Shown here piece after piece: positions 1-6,849 of a stretch of DNA of 64,000 nucleotides. The DNA comes from Amycolatopsis eburnea (lineage in GTDB: Bacteria; Actinomycetota; Actinomycetes; Mycobacteriales; Pseudonocardiaceae). The position numbers were made by a program, and so were the translations under genes. Under the pieces are notes generated by a model that was given only the letters and a program-made list of their open reading frames with translations, did no database searches and was not told where the DNA came from. Numbering within the stretch: position 1 is the stretch's first letter; each line of letters begins with the position of its first letter. The stretch is from the NCBI RefSeq assembly GCF_003937945.1, contig NZ_RSEC01000059.1, forward strand, positions 603,422 through 667,421, in the 5' to 3' direction.

Positions 1-36
1 ACCCGCTTCTGGTCGGCATCCTCCTGCGGAATCTGA
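1..36 (+). CDS. possible 3' end of a gene running in from the left
   Basis: A plus-strand frame enters from the window edge and stops at TGA 34-36, leaving 11 codons (TRFWSASSCGI). It is too short to identify. The only support is the long palindrome starting 9 bases after the stop, because palindromes of that family in this window lie at gene 3' ends. Confidence 0.2.
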   Translation, partial: TRFWSASSCGI

Positions 37-44
37 CGCTCGAA

Positions 45-99
45 TGCCGTCAAGGCCACCTTACGGGCGTCAGACGCCCGTAAGGTGGCCTTGACGGCA
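45..99. repeat. 27-bp-arm perfect palindrome, family A, probable bidirectional terminator
   Basis: Bases 45-71 and 73-99 are exact reverse complements around one central A, with core AAGGCCACCTTACGGGCGTC. It lies just after the stop of the minus-strand gene at 102. A near-identical copy is at 18732-18786 and a diverged compound copy at 13697-13781. A transcript from either strand would fold into a very stable hairpin. No poly-U tail is present, as is usual in actinobacteria. Confidence 0.8.
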
Positions 100-101
100 C
101 G

Positions 102-515
102 TCAGCGGCGGACCAGTTCGACGACCGGGATGAGGCGGTCGACGTTGGCCTGGTATTCGCCGAACTGGGGACGCTTCTCGACGTTCTTGGCGTAGATCTC
201 GTCCCGCTCGGGGCCCGTGATTTCGGTCGCCCGCACGGGGAACGTCTCGGTGCCGAGTTCGACGGTCACGTCGGGGTGGGCCATCAGGTTGTAGTACCAG
301 CCCGGGTTCTCCGGCAGGCCGGCCTTGCTGGCGAAGACGAACAGGCGCTCGCCCTCGGCGTAGCAAGCCAGCGGGGAAACGCGCTCGACGCCCGACTTGG
401 CACCGAAGTGGTGCACCAGGATGAGGGTTTCCCCGGCGAACCCACCGCTGAGCTCGCCGCCGTTGGCGCGGTACTCGTCGATGACTTTGGCGTTGATCTC
501 GTCGAAATCGGGCAT
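102..515 (-). CDS. nitroreductase/deazaflavin-dependent oxidoreductase family (DDN-like)
   Basis: The 137-residue protein resembles small F420/deazaflavin-dependent nitroreductases: an N-terminal helix (MPDFDEINAKVIDEYRANGG), then a split-barrel core with LILVHHFGAKSG, a YNLMAHPDV motif and a C-terminal VVELVRR helix. Members are usually 130-150 residues and reduce varied substrates with F420H2; the substrate cannot be told here. The ATG at 515 is preferred because AGAAAGGGAG lies just upstream; an upstream in-frame TTG at 530 has no ribosome site. It stands alone and ends against the palindrome at 45-99. Confidence 0.8.
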   Translation of the reverse strand: MPDFDEINAKVIDEYRANGGELSGGFAGETLILVHHFGAKSGVERVSPLACYAEGERLFVFASKAGLPENPGWYYNLMAHPDVTVELGTETFPVRATEITGPERDEIYAKNVEKRPQFGEYQANVDRLIPVVELVRR

Positions 516-572
516 GGCTCCCTTTCTCAATACCGCGGTGTCACCGCCAGCCTATCGGGGGCCGCCGGATTT

Positions 573-1106
573 TCAGGCCGCCGTTTCGGCGGTGGCGGTC
601 AAGACAGCACGACCGAGGATGTGGCCCGCCATCGTGAAGCCGAGGACGGCCGGCGTGGTGTCGGCCGGGACGCCGATGGTGTCGACGTCGAGGGCGTGCA
701 CCACGACGAAGTAGCGGTGCGGGCCGTGCCCGGCGGGCGGGGCGGCGCCCAGGTAGCGGGGCGCGCGGGCGTCGTTGGGCAGCTGGAAGGCGCCCGCCGG
801 CAGGCCGGAGCCGGTGTCGTCGCCGGCACCCTCCGGCAGTTCCGCGACGCTCGCCGGGATGTCGGCGACCGCCCAGTGCCAGAACCCGGAGCCGGTGGGG
901 GCGTCGGGGTCGTAGACGGTGACGGCGTAGCTCTTGGTGCCTTCCGGCGCGCCGCTCCAGCTCAGCTGCGGGGAGCGGTCTTCGCCGCCCGGGACCCCCG
1001 AAGAGAACTGCGCGCGGGGCCAGGCGGCGCCGTCGGCGACCGTGCTGCTGGTGACGGAGAAAGCGGCGGCTTCGGGGAGGCGGGCGAACGGGTCGTTGAC
1101 GGTCAT
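573..1106 (-). CDS. YbhB/YbcL family PEBP-like protein
   Basis: This 177-residue protein carries the phosphatidylethanolamine-binding-protein fold signature: SPQLSWSGAPEGTKSYAVTV, then the DPDAP ligand-site motif, GFWHWAVADIP and the GPHRYFVVVHAL strand. Bacterial members are soluble and of unclear biochemical role. The ATG at 1106 has AAGGA 7 bases upstream. It is divergent from the GntR regulator at 1185, with a 78-bp spacer holding a perfect 12-bp palindrome, so joint control is plausible but unproven. Confidence 0.88.
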   Translation of the reverse strand: MTVNDPFARLPEAAAFSVTSSTVADGAAWPRAQFSSGVPGGEDRSPQLSWSGAPEGTKSYAVTVYDPDAPTGSGFWHWAVADIPASVAELPEGAGDDTGSGLPAGAFQLPNDARAPRYLGAAPPAGHGPHRYFVVVHALDVDTIGVPADTTPAVLGFTMAGHILGRAVLTATAETAA

Positions 1107-1147
1107 CGGAGTCCTTCCAGGTGTTCGTGTCATCGATGATCGTACAG

Positions 1148-1178
1148 ATAATCGATTATTGACCGCAACATCTATGCT
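1148..1178 (+). promoter_or_regulatory. candidate GntR operator and leaderless promoter
   Basis: ATAATCGATTAT (1148-1159) is a perfect palindrome in the divergent spacer. A -10-like TATGCT lies at 1173-1178, only 6 bases before the ATG at 1185, so the transcript would begin at or next to the start codon. The palindrome falls where the -35 region would be, which suits autorepression by the regulator encoded downstream. Confidence 0.5.
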
Positions 1179-1184
1179 GCGGTC

Positions 1185-1826
1185 ATGGGACAGATGCTGT
1201 CGGAGCAGGTCTACGCACACCTGCGGGACGCGATCATGCGCGGTGACTACGCCCCCGGCGAGCCGCTCAAGCCGCAGGACCTCGCCCGCGACCAGGGCGT
1301 GAGCCTGGCCGTCGTGCGCGAGGCGCTCGTGCGGGTGGTCGGCGAGGGCCTGGCCGACCGGCTGCCCAACCGCGGCTTCGCCGTCCCGGAGTTCTCCGAC
1401 CGGCGCTGGCAGGAGATCACGGAGGCACGCCGGACGGTCGAGCCGGTCGTGCTGCGCCTGTCCGTGGAGCGCGGCGACGTCGACTGGGAGGCCCGTGTGC
1501 GCGCCGCGCACCACCGCCTGGCCCGCACCGAGCCGTACGCGCCGGGCGAAGGCGAGCACTACACCGCCGCGTGGGCCGAAGCCCACCGCGTCTTCCACCG
1601 CACCCTGCTGGAGGGCTGCGGCAACGCGGCCCTGCTCGACACGTTCGACCGGATGTGGGCGGCGAGCGAGCTCGCCCGCCGTTGGTCGGCCCTGCGCGCC
1701 CCGGACCGGGACGCCGTCGGTGAGCACCGCGGGCTGGAGGAGGCGGCATTGAACCGCGACGCCGAAAAGGCAGCCGAGCTGCTGGCCCGCCACCTCACGC
1801 TGACCGCGGCGGCGCTCGACGGCTGA
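1185..1826 (+). CDS. GntR family transcriptional regulator, FadR/FCD type
   Basis: 213 residues. The N-terminal winged helix (about residues 5-65) reads SEQVYAHLRDAIMRGDYAPG, then LKPQDLARDQGVSLAVVREAL with DRLPNRGFAVPEF as the wing. The helical C-terminal domain (about 75-205) contains EARRTVEPVVLRLS, FHRTLLEGCGN and a C-terminal HLTLTAAAL helix, as in FCD ligand-binding domains. These usually repress metabolic genes until an organic acid binds. No ribosome site is visible and the -10 box is too close for one, implying leaderless translation. The neighbouring PEBP gene is the only obvious local target. Confidence 0.9.
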   Translation: MGQMLSEQVYAHLRDAIMRGDYAPGEPLKPQDLARDQGVSLAVVREALVRVVGEGLADRLPNRGFAVPEFSDRRWQEITEARRTVEPVVLRLSVERGDVDWEARVRAAHHRLARTEPYAPGEGEHYTAAWAEAHRVFHRTLLEGCGNAALLDTFDRMWAASELARRWSALRAPDRDAVGEHRGLEEAALNRDAEKAAELLARHLTLTAAALDG

Positions 1827-1838
1827 GGTTCCTCAGCC
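1821..1838. terminator. bidirectional hairpin terminator overlapping two stop codons
   Basis: GGCTGAGG-TT-CCTCAGCC is a perfect 8-bp stem with a 2-base spacer. Its left arm contains the GntR stop codon (1824-1826) and its right arm the stop of the minus-strand gene (1833-1835). Confidence 0.6.
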
Positions 1839-2099
1839 CGTGGCGGCAGTGCGCGCGTCCCGGTGATCGGGCCGGACCGCCGGGCGCACGACGGACACCG
1901 GAGTCACGACGACCACCAGCCGCACCACAGCCGAGCCCGTGGGGCCCGGCGACACGACCACCTTCGTCACCGTCACCTCGGCCGTGTACAGCTCCACCCC
2001 GGCGGCCGCCGCGGTCGCGGGGCTGGTGAGCATTCCCGCGGCCACCAGGGAAACCCCGGCCAGTGCCGTCGCCGGGGAAAGCAGGAGCCGACCGAGCAC
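1833..2099 (-). CDS. small secreted or surface protein, unknown
   Basis: 88 residues starting at GTG 2099 with GGGGGG four bases upstream. The N-terminus is a good signal peptide: MLGRLLLSPA, a hydrophobic stretch through VSLVAAGML, and an ATAAAA cleavage region near residue 33. The mature part is about 55 residues, rich in Val and Thr, with a basic tail (RPDHRDARTAATG). No family was recognised. An inverted repeat lies in the presumed 5' leader. The gene could be a chance frame in GC-rich DNA, but signal-peptide order and ribosome site argue for it. Confidence 0.5.
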   Translation of the reverse strand: MLGRLLLSPATALAGVSLVAAGMLTSPATAAAAGVELYTAEVTVTKVVVSPGPTGSAVVRLVVVVTPVSVVRPAVRPDHRDARTAATG

Positions 2100-2118
2100 G
2101 TTCCCCCCATCGACGGTG

Positions 2119-2146
2119 CGGAACCGGCCCCCCAGTGCCGGTTCCG
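2119..2146 (-). promoter_or_regulatory. hairpin upstream of the small secreted gene
   Basis: CGGAACCGGC (2119-2128) pairs perfectly with GCCGGTTCCG (2137-2146) across 8 bases, 20 bases before the GTG start at 2099 on the minus strand. It could be a leader hairpin of that gene; nothing identifies a ligand. Nothing else was recognised in 2147-2326. Confidence 0.35.
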
Positions 2147-2326
2147 CCGATCAGCTTCGCCGGGCGCGGGCCCGGCGCAGTAGGGGAAACACCCCCGCAT
2201 TCCCGCCGCGGCAAGGACGATCGATGACCCGAACGGCGTAGTCCCGGCCCGTCAGGTGCTGGCCAAGCAGGACGGATTCCGGCAAGATGCGACCAGGTCT
2301 TCGCGTACCCAGGGGAGGGGCTCGAC

Positions 2327-2491
2327 GTGGAACTCGAAAGCGTGGACGAGGTCATCGGCGACGTGCGGTTGCCCGCCGTGAGCACGACCGGCGAGCGGAA
2401 CGCCGCCTTGACCGGGCGCAAGCCGCGCGTGGACGTCGACACGCTCAGCCTCTACTGCGACGGCAACCCGTCGGCGCGGGGCGAGTGCTAG
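2327..2491 (+). CDS. 54-residue peptide with two C-terminal cysteines, possible peptide precursor
   Basis: GTG 2327 follows AGGGGAGGGG at a good distance. The product has an acidic N-terminal half (MELESVDEVIGDVRLP), a basic turn (GRKPRVDVD) and a tail SLYCDGNPSARGEC ending on Cys. This leader-then-Ser/Cys-rich-tail layout resembles ribosomal peptide precursors or peptide signals. There is no lanthionine, lasso or radical-SAM enzyme in the window, so this is only a resemblance. The ATPase-type LuxR regulator starts 13 bases after the stop, so the two are very likely cotranscribed. Confidence 0.5.
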   Translation: MELESVDEVIGDVRLPAVSTTGERNAALTGRKPRVDVDTLSLYCDGNPSARGEC

Positions 2492-2504
2492 CAAGGCGAC
2501 GCCG

Positions 2505-5408
2505 GTGCTGCTGAGGGCACCGGAGCTGGTCGGCAGGCACCGCGAACTCCGGCGCCTGCGTGACGCGTGGGAGCGGACCAAGACCGGCTCCGGCGAGTTC
2601 GCGCTCCTGCTCGGCGACGCCGGGATCGGCAAGTCCCGGCTGGCCGACGAACTCGCCGAAACCGCGGCGGCCGAGGGTGCCCGGGTGCTTCGCGGCCGGC
2701 GCGGCTCGGTCGGGCCGCCGGTGCCGTACCGCCTCCTGACCGAGGCCCTGCTGTCGCTCGCGCGCTCGGCCGGGGACGTCCGGACCGCCGAACTCGATCC
2801 CTACCTGCCCGCGCTCGGGGCGCTCGTGCCGGACTGGTGGCGGGAAACCCACCGCGGGTACCAGCTTTCACCCCTGACCGTCGCCGAAGCGGCCCTGCGG
2901 CTGCTCACCGTCGTCAGCCGCGACGACGGGTGCGTGCTGCTGCTCGACGACCTCCACGACGCCGACGCCGAGTCGCTGTTCGTCCTCGACTACCTGGCCG
3001 GCTCGCTGACCGGGACCCGGCTCCTCGTGGTGGCGACGGCGCGGCACGGCTCGCCGTCGACGCTCGGGCTGGCCTCGGCCGCCGCCCAGCGCGGCCGCTG
3101 CACCGTCCTCGAACTCCCGTGGCTCGGCCGGGCGGACGTCCACGCGATGGCCGACGGCTGCCTCGGCACCGCGGTACCGGACGAGGTGGCCGACTGCCTG
3201 TTCCGGCTCAGCGCCGGAAACCCGCTCGCCGTCGAAGAACTGCTCTACCAGATGGTCCGGGACGACGTGCTCACCGAAGTCGGCGGGCGCTGGCGCATCG
3301 CCGAGGTGCTCCCGGTCGTGCCGGCCGCGTTGAGCACGGCCATCGCCCGGCGCGCGGAGCAGCTGGACCCGGGCGCCCGGAGCGTGCTGTCCCACGCCGC
3401 CGTGCTCGGTCTCCGGTTCTCGCTCGAGGTCGCCTGCCGCGCGGCGGACGCCGACGAGCGGACCACCCTCGCGTTCGTCCGCTCGGCCATCGCCGGTCAG
3501 CTGATCGAGCCCGAAGCCGAGCCCGCCGGCTGGTACTCCTTCCGGCACGCGCTCACCGTCGACGCGCTGCGGTCGCTGCACGACCCGGTGACCCTCGCCC
3601 GGCTCGCCGGGCGCGCCGCCGACGCCGTGGAAGCGGTGCACCCCGGGCTGCCCGGCGACTGGTGCCCGCTCGCCGCCTCGCTGCGCCTGGCCGCCGGGGA
3701 CGAGCCGGCGGCCGGACGGCTCTTCGCGCGGGCGGGCAACGCGGCTTTCGCCCGCGGCGGCGCGGACACCGCCGTGGACCTGCTCACCAAGGCCGATGCC
3801 CTGCTGCTCGGCGATCCCGACCTCGACCTGCGCGGCGAAGTGCTGGAAGCGCTCGTCCTCGCCCTGGGCGAAGCCGGGCGGTTCGACGTCGCGGCGTCGT
3901 TCGCCCCGCGGTTCGTCGAGCTGGGCACGTCCGAACGCGCCATCGCCCTGCACGTCGGCCTGGCCTGGGCCGCCTACCTCGGCGGCCAGTTCGAGACGGC
4001 GGCGGCCGAGGTGGCCGCCGCGCGCGAACTGGCGGGCGGCTCGCCGTCGGGCGCGTCCCACGCCGCCATCGACGCCGTGCACGCGAACGTGCTGGTCGAG
4101 CTGGACGGGACCGACCGCATCGCGACGGCGCACCGGCTGGCCGATCGCGCGCTCGCGTACGCCGAAAGCCACGACGAGCCGGTCATCGCGTGCCAGGCGC
4201 TGCTCGCGCTCGCCTGCGTGGCCCGCGAAGAGTCGCTGGACGAAGCCGAAGCGTTTTACGAACGCGCGCGGGCCCTGACCGAGCGGCACCGCCTGCCGGT
4301 TTGGCGCGCGCACGTGCTGCTGCGGCTGGGCGGCCACCGGATCGTCTTCGGCGGCGACGTCCACGTCCTCGAACTCGCGCGGCAGGAGGCCGGGCAGACC
4401 GGCGCGGTCACCGTGGGCCTGATGGCCGACGCGATCCTCCTGTTCTACGGCCGGGTCCTTTGCGGAACCTTTGACGGCACCCCGGAACTGCTCGGCGACG
4501 ACATCCGCACCGCGGCGCGGTTCCAGCTCGTGGACCTGGTGCGCTACCTGCACGCGATCCACGCGGTCTCGGCCGCCCACCAGGGCGACCGGCGGGCCAT
4601 GGAGCACGCGATCGACGACTTCCTGGCCGCCGGCGGCGACGGCCAGGCCGAAATGGCGCTGGTCCTCGGCCTGGCACGGGCGTTCTGCGCGCTGCTCGAA
4701 GAGGACCGCGACCGGGCGGCCCGGGACCTGACGGCCGCGGCCGGCTACCTCGACCGGTTCCCCGGCTCGTTCCCGCTGGCCGGTCCCCGGGGTGTGGCGC
4801 TGCTCCTGCGTGCCCTCGACGGCGAAGTGACCTTGCGCGAGGTGCGCGAGCAGGCGTCCCACCCCGACAGCCGCCCGCGCTGGAACCGCCAGTTCACGTG
4901 CTTCGCCGAGGCGATCCTGCTCGGACGGCAAGGCGACGCCGAAGCGGCTACCGCGGCCTTCGCCGAAGCGCTCCGGGCGTCCGAACCCTTCCCGGTGGCC
5001 CGCCACCTCGGCTGCCGCCTCGCCGCCGAAGCGGCCATCGCCGACGGCTGGGGCGACCCGGTCGGCTGGCTGCGCGCGGCGGAGGAGTACTTCCACGACG
5101 CCGGTGTCCCCGCGGCGGCCCGCGCCTGCCGCGCGTTGCTGCGGTCGGCCGGGGCACCGGTCGTGCAACGCCGGACCGGCTTCGAGCACCTGCCACCGCA
5201 GCTGCAGCGAGCCCGCGTGACGACCCGCGAGTTCGACGTCCTGCGCCTGCTGTCGGAACGCCTCGGCAACCAGGAAATCGCCCGGCGGCTGCACATTTCG
5301 CCGAAGACGGTGGAGAAGCACGTCTCCAGCCTCAAGACGAAGACCAACCTGGACCGCTCGGAACTCTGCGCCTACGCCGACGGCTTCCGGGCGCTGGGTG
5401 CTCGCTGA
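2505..5408 (+). CDS. large ATP-binding LuxR family (LAL) transcriptional regulator
   Basis: 967 residues from GTG 2505. The Walker A motif GDAGIGKS is at residues 37-44 and Walker B (VLLLDDLHDAD) at about 145-156, forming a STAND-type AAA domain. A long helical TPR-like region follows, then a C-terminal LuxR helix-turn-helix (about 905-955) with TTREFDVLRLLSERLGNQEI and HISPKTVEKHVSSL. LAL proteins switch on secondary metabolism or sugar use after ATP and ligand binding. The peptide encoded 13 bases upstream is a candidate partner. It ends 28 bp from the convergent eccE gene. Confidence 0.92.
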   Translation: MLLRAPELVGRHRELRRLRDAWERTKTGSGEFALLLGDAGIGKSRLADELAETAAAEGARVLRGRRGSVGPPVPYRLLTEALLSLARSAGDVRTAELDPYLPALGALVPDWWRETHRGYQLSPLTVAEAALRLLTVVSRDDGCVLLLDDLHDADAESLFVLDYLAGSLTGTRLLVVATARHGSPSTLGLASAAAQRGRCTVLELPWLGRADVHAMADGCLGTAVPDEVADCLFRLSAGNPLAVEELLYQMVRDDVLTEVGGRWRIAEVLPVVPAALSTAIARRAEQLDPGARSVLSHAAVLGLRFSLEVACRAADADERTTLAFVRSAIAGQLIEPEAEPAGWYSFRHALTVDALRSLHDPVTLARLAGRAADAVEAVHPGLPGDWCPLAASLRLAAGDEPAAGRLFARAGNAAFARGGADTAVDLLTKADALLLGDPDLDLRGEVLEALVLALGEAGRFDVAASFAPRFVELGTSERAIALHVGLAWAAYLGGQFETAAAEVAAARELAGGSPSGASHAAIDAVHANVLVELDGTDRIATAHRLADRALAYAESHDEPVIACQALLALACVAREESLDEAEAFYERARALTERHRLPVWRAHVLLRLGGHRIVFGGDVHVLELARQEAGQTGAVTVGLMADAILLFYGRVLCGTFDGTPELLGDDIRTAARFQLVDLVRYLHAIHAVSAAHQGDRRAMEHAIDDFLAAGGDGQAEMALVLGLARAFCALLEEDRDRAARDLTAAAGYLDRFPGSFPLAGPRGVALLLRALDGEVTLREVREQASHPDSRPRWNRQFTCFAEAILLGRQGDAEAATAAFAEALRASEPFPVARHLGCRLAAEAAIADGWGDPVGWLRAAEEYFHDAGVPAAARACRALLRSAGAPVVQRRTGFEHLPPQLQRARVTTREFDVLRLLSERLGNQEIARRLHISPKTVEKHVSSLKTKTNLDRSELCAYADGFRALGAR

Positions 5409-5436
5409 CCCCCGGACTCGCTGCCGCGAACGGGTT

Positions 5437-6726
5437 TCACGGGACGGTGAGGCCGATCGGCAGCGTCGCCGCCACCCCCTGCGCGTGCCGCCCGTCGAGG
5501 CGGTCCACCGACAACGCCCACTCACCGGCGACGCGGGTCAGCTCACCGGCCGCGGCTTCGAGGGCCTCCGGACCGGCGGCCGCGAGGCGGACCGTCGCCT
5601 CGGTGCGGACGCGTGCCGTGCCCGCCGGGCGGTGGGCGGTGACCGCCACCGTGACTGCCGCGCGGGGGATCTTCGCCGGCAGCCAGCGAAGCAGCTGCGG
5701 GGCGACCGCCGGCGGCAGGTCCGCCCAGCCGTCGAGGCGGAACGCCGCCTGCGCGATCGGGCCGCTGTGCCAGTGGCGCCAGTCCTCGCGCACCTGCCCG
5801 CGTCCGGCGTTGACGTGCGCGAGCGAGGCCAGCGTGCCCAGCAGCTCCGGTTCGGTCAGCCCGTGCGCGGGCAGGCCGTCGCGGCGGAGCCGGCGCAGCA
5901 CCCGCCGCACCGTGTTGCCGAGTGCTCGCTGGACGTCGGTGTCGTGCTGGACGTCGGGGGTGCGCAAGGCCTGGAGCGCGAGCCACACGCGGGGCGGCCG
6001 GTCCCGTGCGATCCCCGCGTGGTGGACGACCTGCGCCGCGACGGCCTCCGCCGGTTCGTGCGGCGGGGGCAGCAGGGACTCCGGGGACGGCATCGCCTTC
6101 GTCAGGTCCCGCTCGGCCGACTTCGGTTGCAGCACCACGGTGATCCCGGCCGCGCGGCTGAGCAGGAAGCCGTTGTCGCCGGCGGTCCCGGTCGCTTCGG
6201 GCGAGAGCAGGCGCAGCAGCTCCCGGCCCGCTTCGGCCGGGCCGCGCAGGTCGCGGGCCCGGTCCCGCAGCGCGTAGTCCGAGCCCACGACGAGCCAGGT
6301 GGAAAGCCACCGCCCGCGCACGCGGACGGCGGTCAGCGCCACGACCACCGCGGCCGGGAGCGCCACCGCGACGAGCACCGGCCACGGCCGGGTGGCGGCG
6401 GCGACCAGCGCGACCAGGACCAGCTGCCAGCACACGATCCGCGTGACGCCGATCGTGCGCGGCCGCCCGGCCGCGCGGTGGGGCGCTGGCGGGGGAGTCC
6501 GCGGCGGGCTCGGCGGGGGCGTGGGCGCCGGGGCCGGAGCCGCGGGCGACGGCTGCCGGGCTGCGGACAACGCGGCGAGCGCGGCTTCGCGGGCCGCCGC
6601 GCGCGAGGCCGCGTCCGTGCCGGCCACCGTGCCGAACGCGGCCGGCCGGGCCGCCGCGGGGTACGCGGGCGGGGGTGCGGGCGCTCCGCGGTGCGTGTTC
6701 GCCTGTGCCGCGCCGAGATCCGTCAT
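5437..6726 (-). CDS. eccE: type VII secretion protein EccE
   Basis: 429 residues. A Pro/Ala-rich cytosolic N-terminus (about 1-90) precedes two membrane segments (about 95-115 and 118-137) and a soluble domain containing TWLVVGSDYALRDRARDL and GFLLSRAAGITVVLQP. This layout matches EccE, the peripheral subunit of the ESX membrane complex that also contains EccB, EccC and EccD. The ATG at 6726 has GAGGGGG upstream; a longer frame to 6792 lacks a ribosome site. It is transcribed away from the FN3 operon and separated from eccB/eccD by about 8.5 kb, which is unusual as eccE often sits beside mycP. Confidence 0.8.
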   Translation of the reverse strand: MTDLGAAQANTHRGAPAPPPAYPAAARPAAFGTVAGTDAASRAAAREAALAALSAARQPSPAAPAPAPTPPPSPPRTPPPAPHRAAGRPRTIGVTRIVCWQLVLVALVAAATRPWPVLVAVALPAAVVVALTAVRVRGRWLSTWLVVGSDYALRDRARDLRGPAEAGRELLRLLSPEATGTAGDNGFLLSRAAGITVVLQPKSAERDLTKAMPSPESLLPPPHEPAEAVAAQVVHHAGIARDRPPRVWLALQALRTPDVQHDTDVQRALGNTVRRVLRRLRRDGLPAHGLTEPELLGTLASLAHVNAGRGQVREDWRHWHSGPIAQAAFRLDGWADLPPAVAPQLLRWLPAKIPRAAVTVAVTAHRPAGTARVRTEATVRLAAAGPEALEAAAGELTRVAGEWALSVDRLDGRHAQGVAATLPIGLTVP

Positions 6727-6809
6727 CGCGCCCCCTCTTCCCGCCAGTCCGGGGGCCCAGTTTTCCGGGCCGACCTGAGGATTCGATGACATCGGCGCGG
6801 GTCAGGGCG

Positions 6810-6842
6810 TTTCATCGAAATTTCATGATCGGGCCCTAGCGT
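6810..6842 (+). promoter_or_regulatory. OmpR-type direct repeat and leaderless promoter of the FN3 operon
   Basis: TTTCAT occurs at 6810-6815 and 6821-6826, exactly 11 bp apart (TTTCATCGAAATTTCATGAT), the spacing used by OmpR/PhoB-family dimers. A -10-like TAGCGT follows at 6837-6842, 7 bases before ATG 6850. The same arrangement recurs at 40042-40074, and two OmpR-type regulators are encoded in the same locus (36297 and 39374). Confidence 0.6.
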
Positions 6843-6849
6843 CGGCGCC

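Noticed and set aside
2868..5525. An 885-codon minus-strand frame opposite the LuxR-type regulator
   Set aside because: The plus strand has clear Walker and helix-turn-helix motifs; the minus-strand product is low-complexity and unrecognisable.
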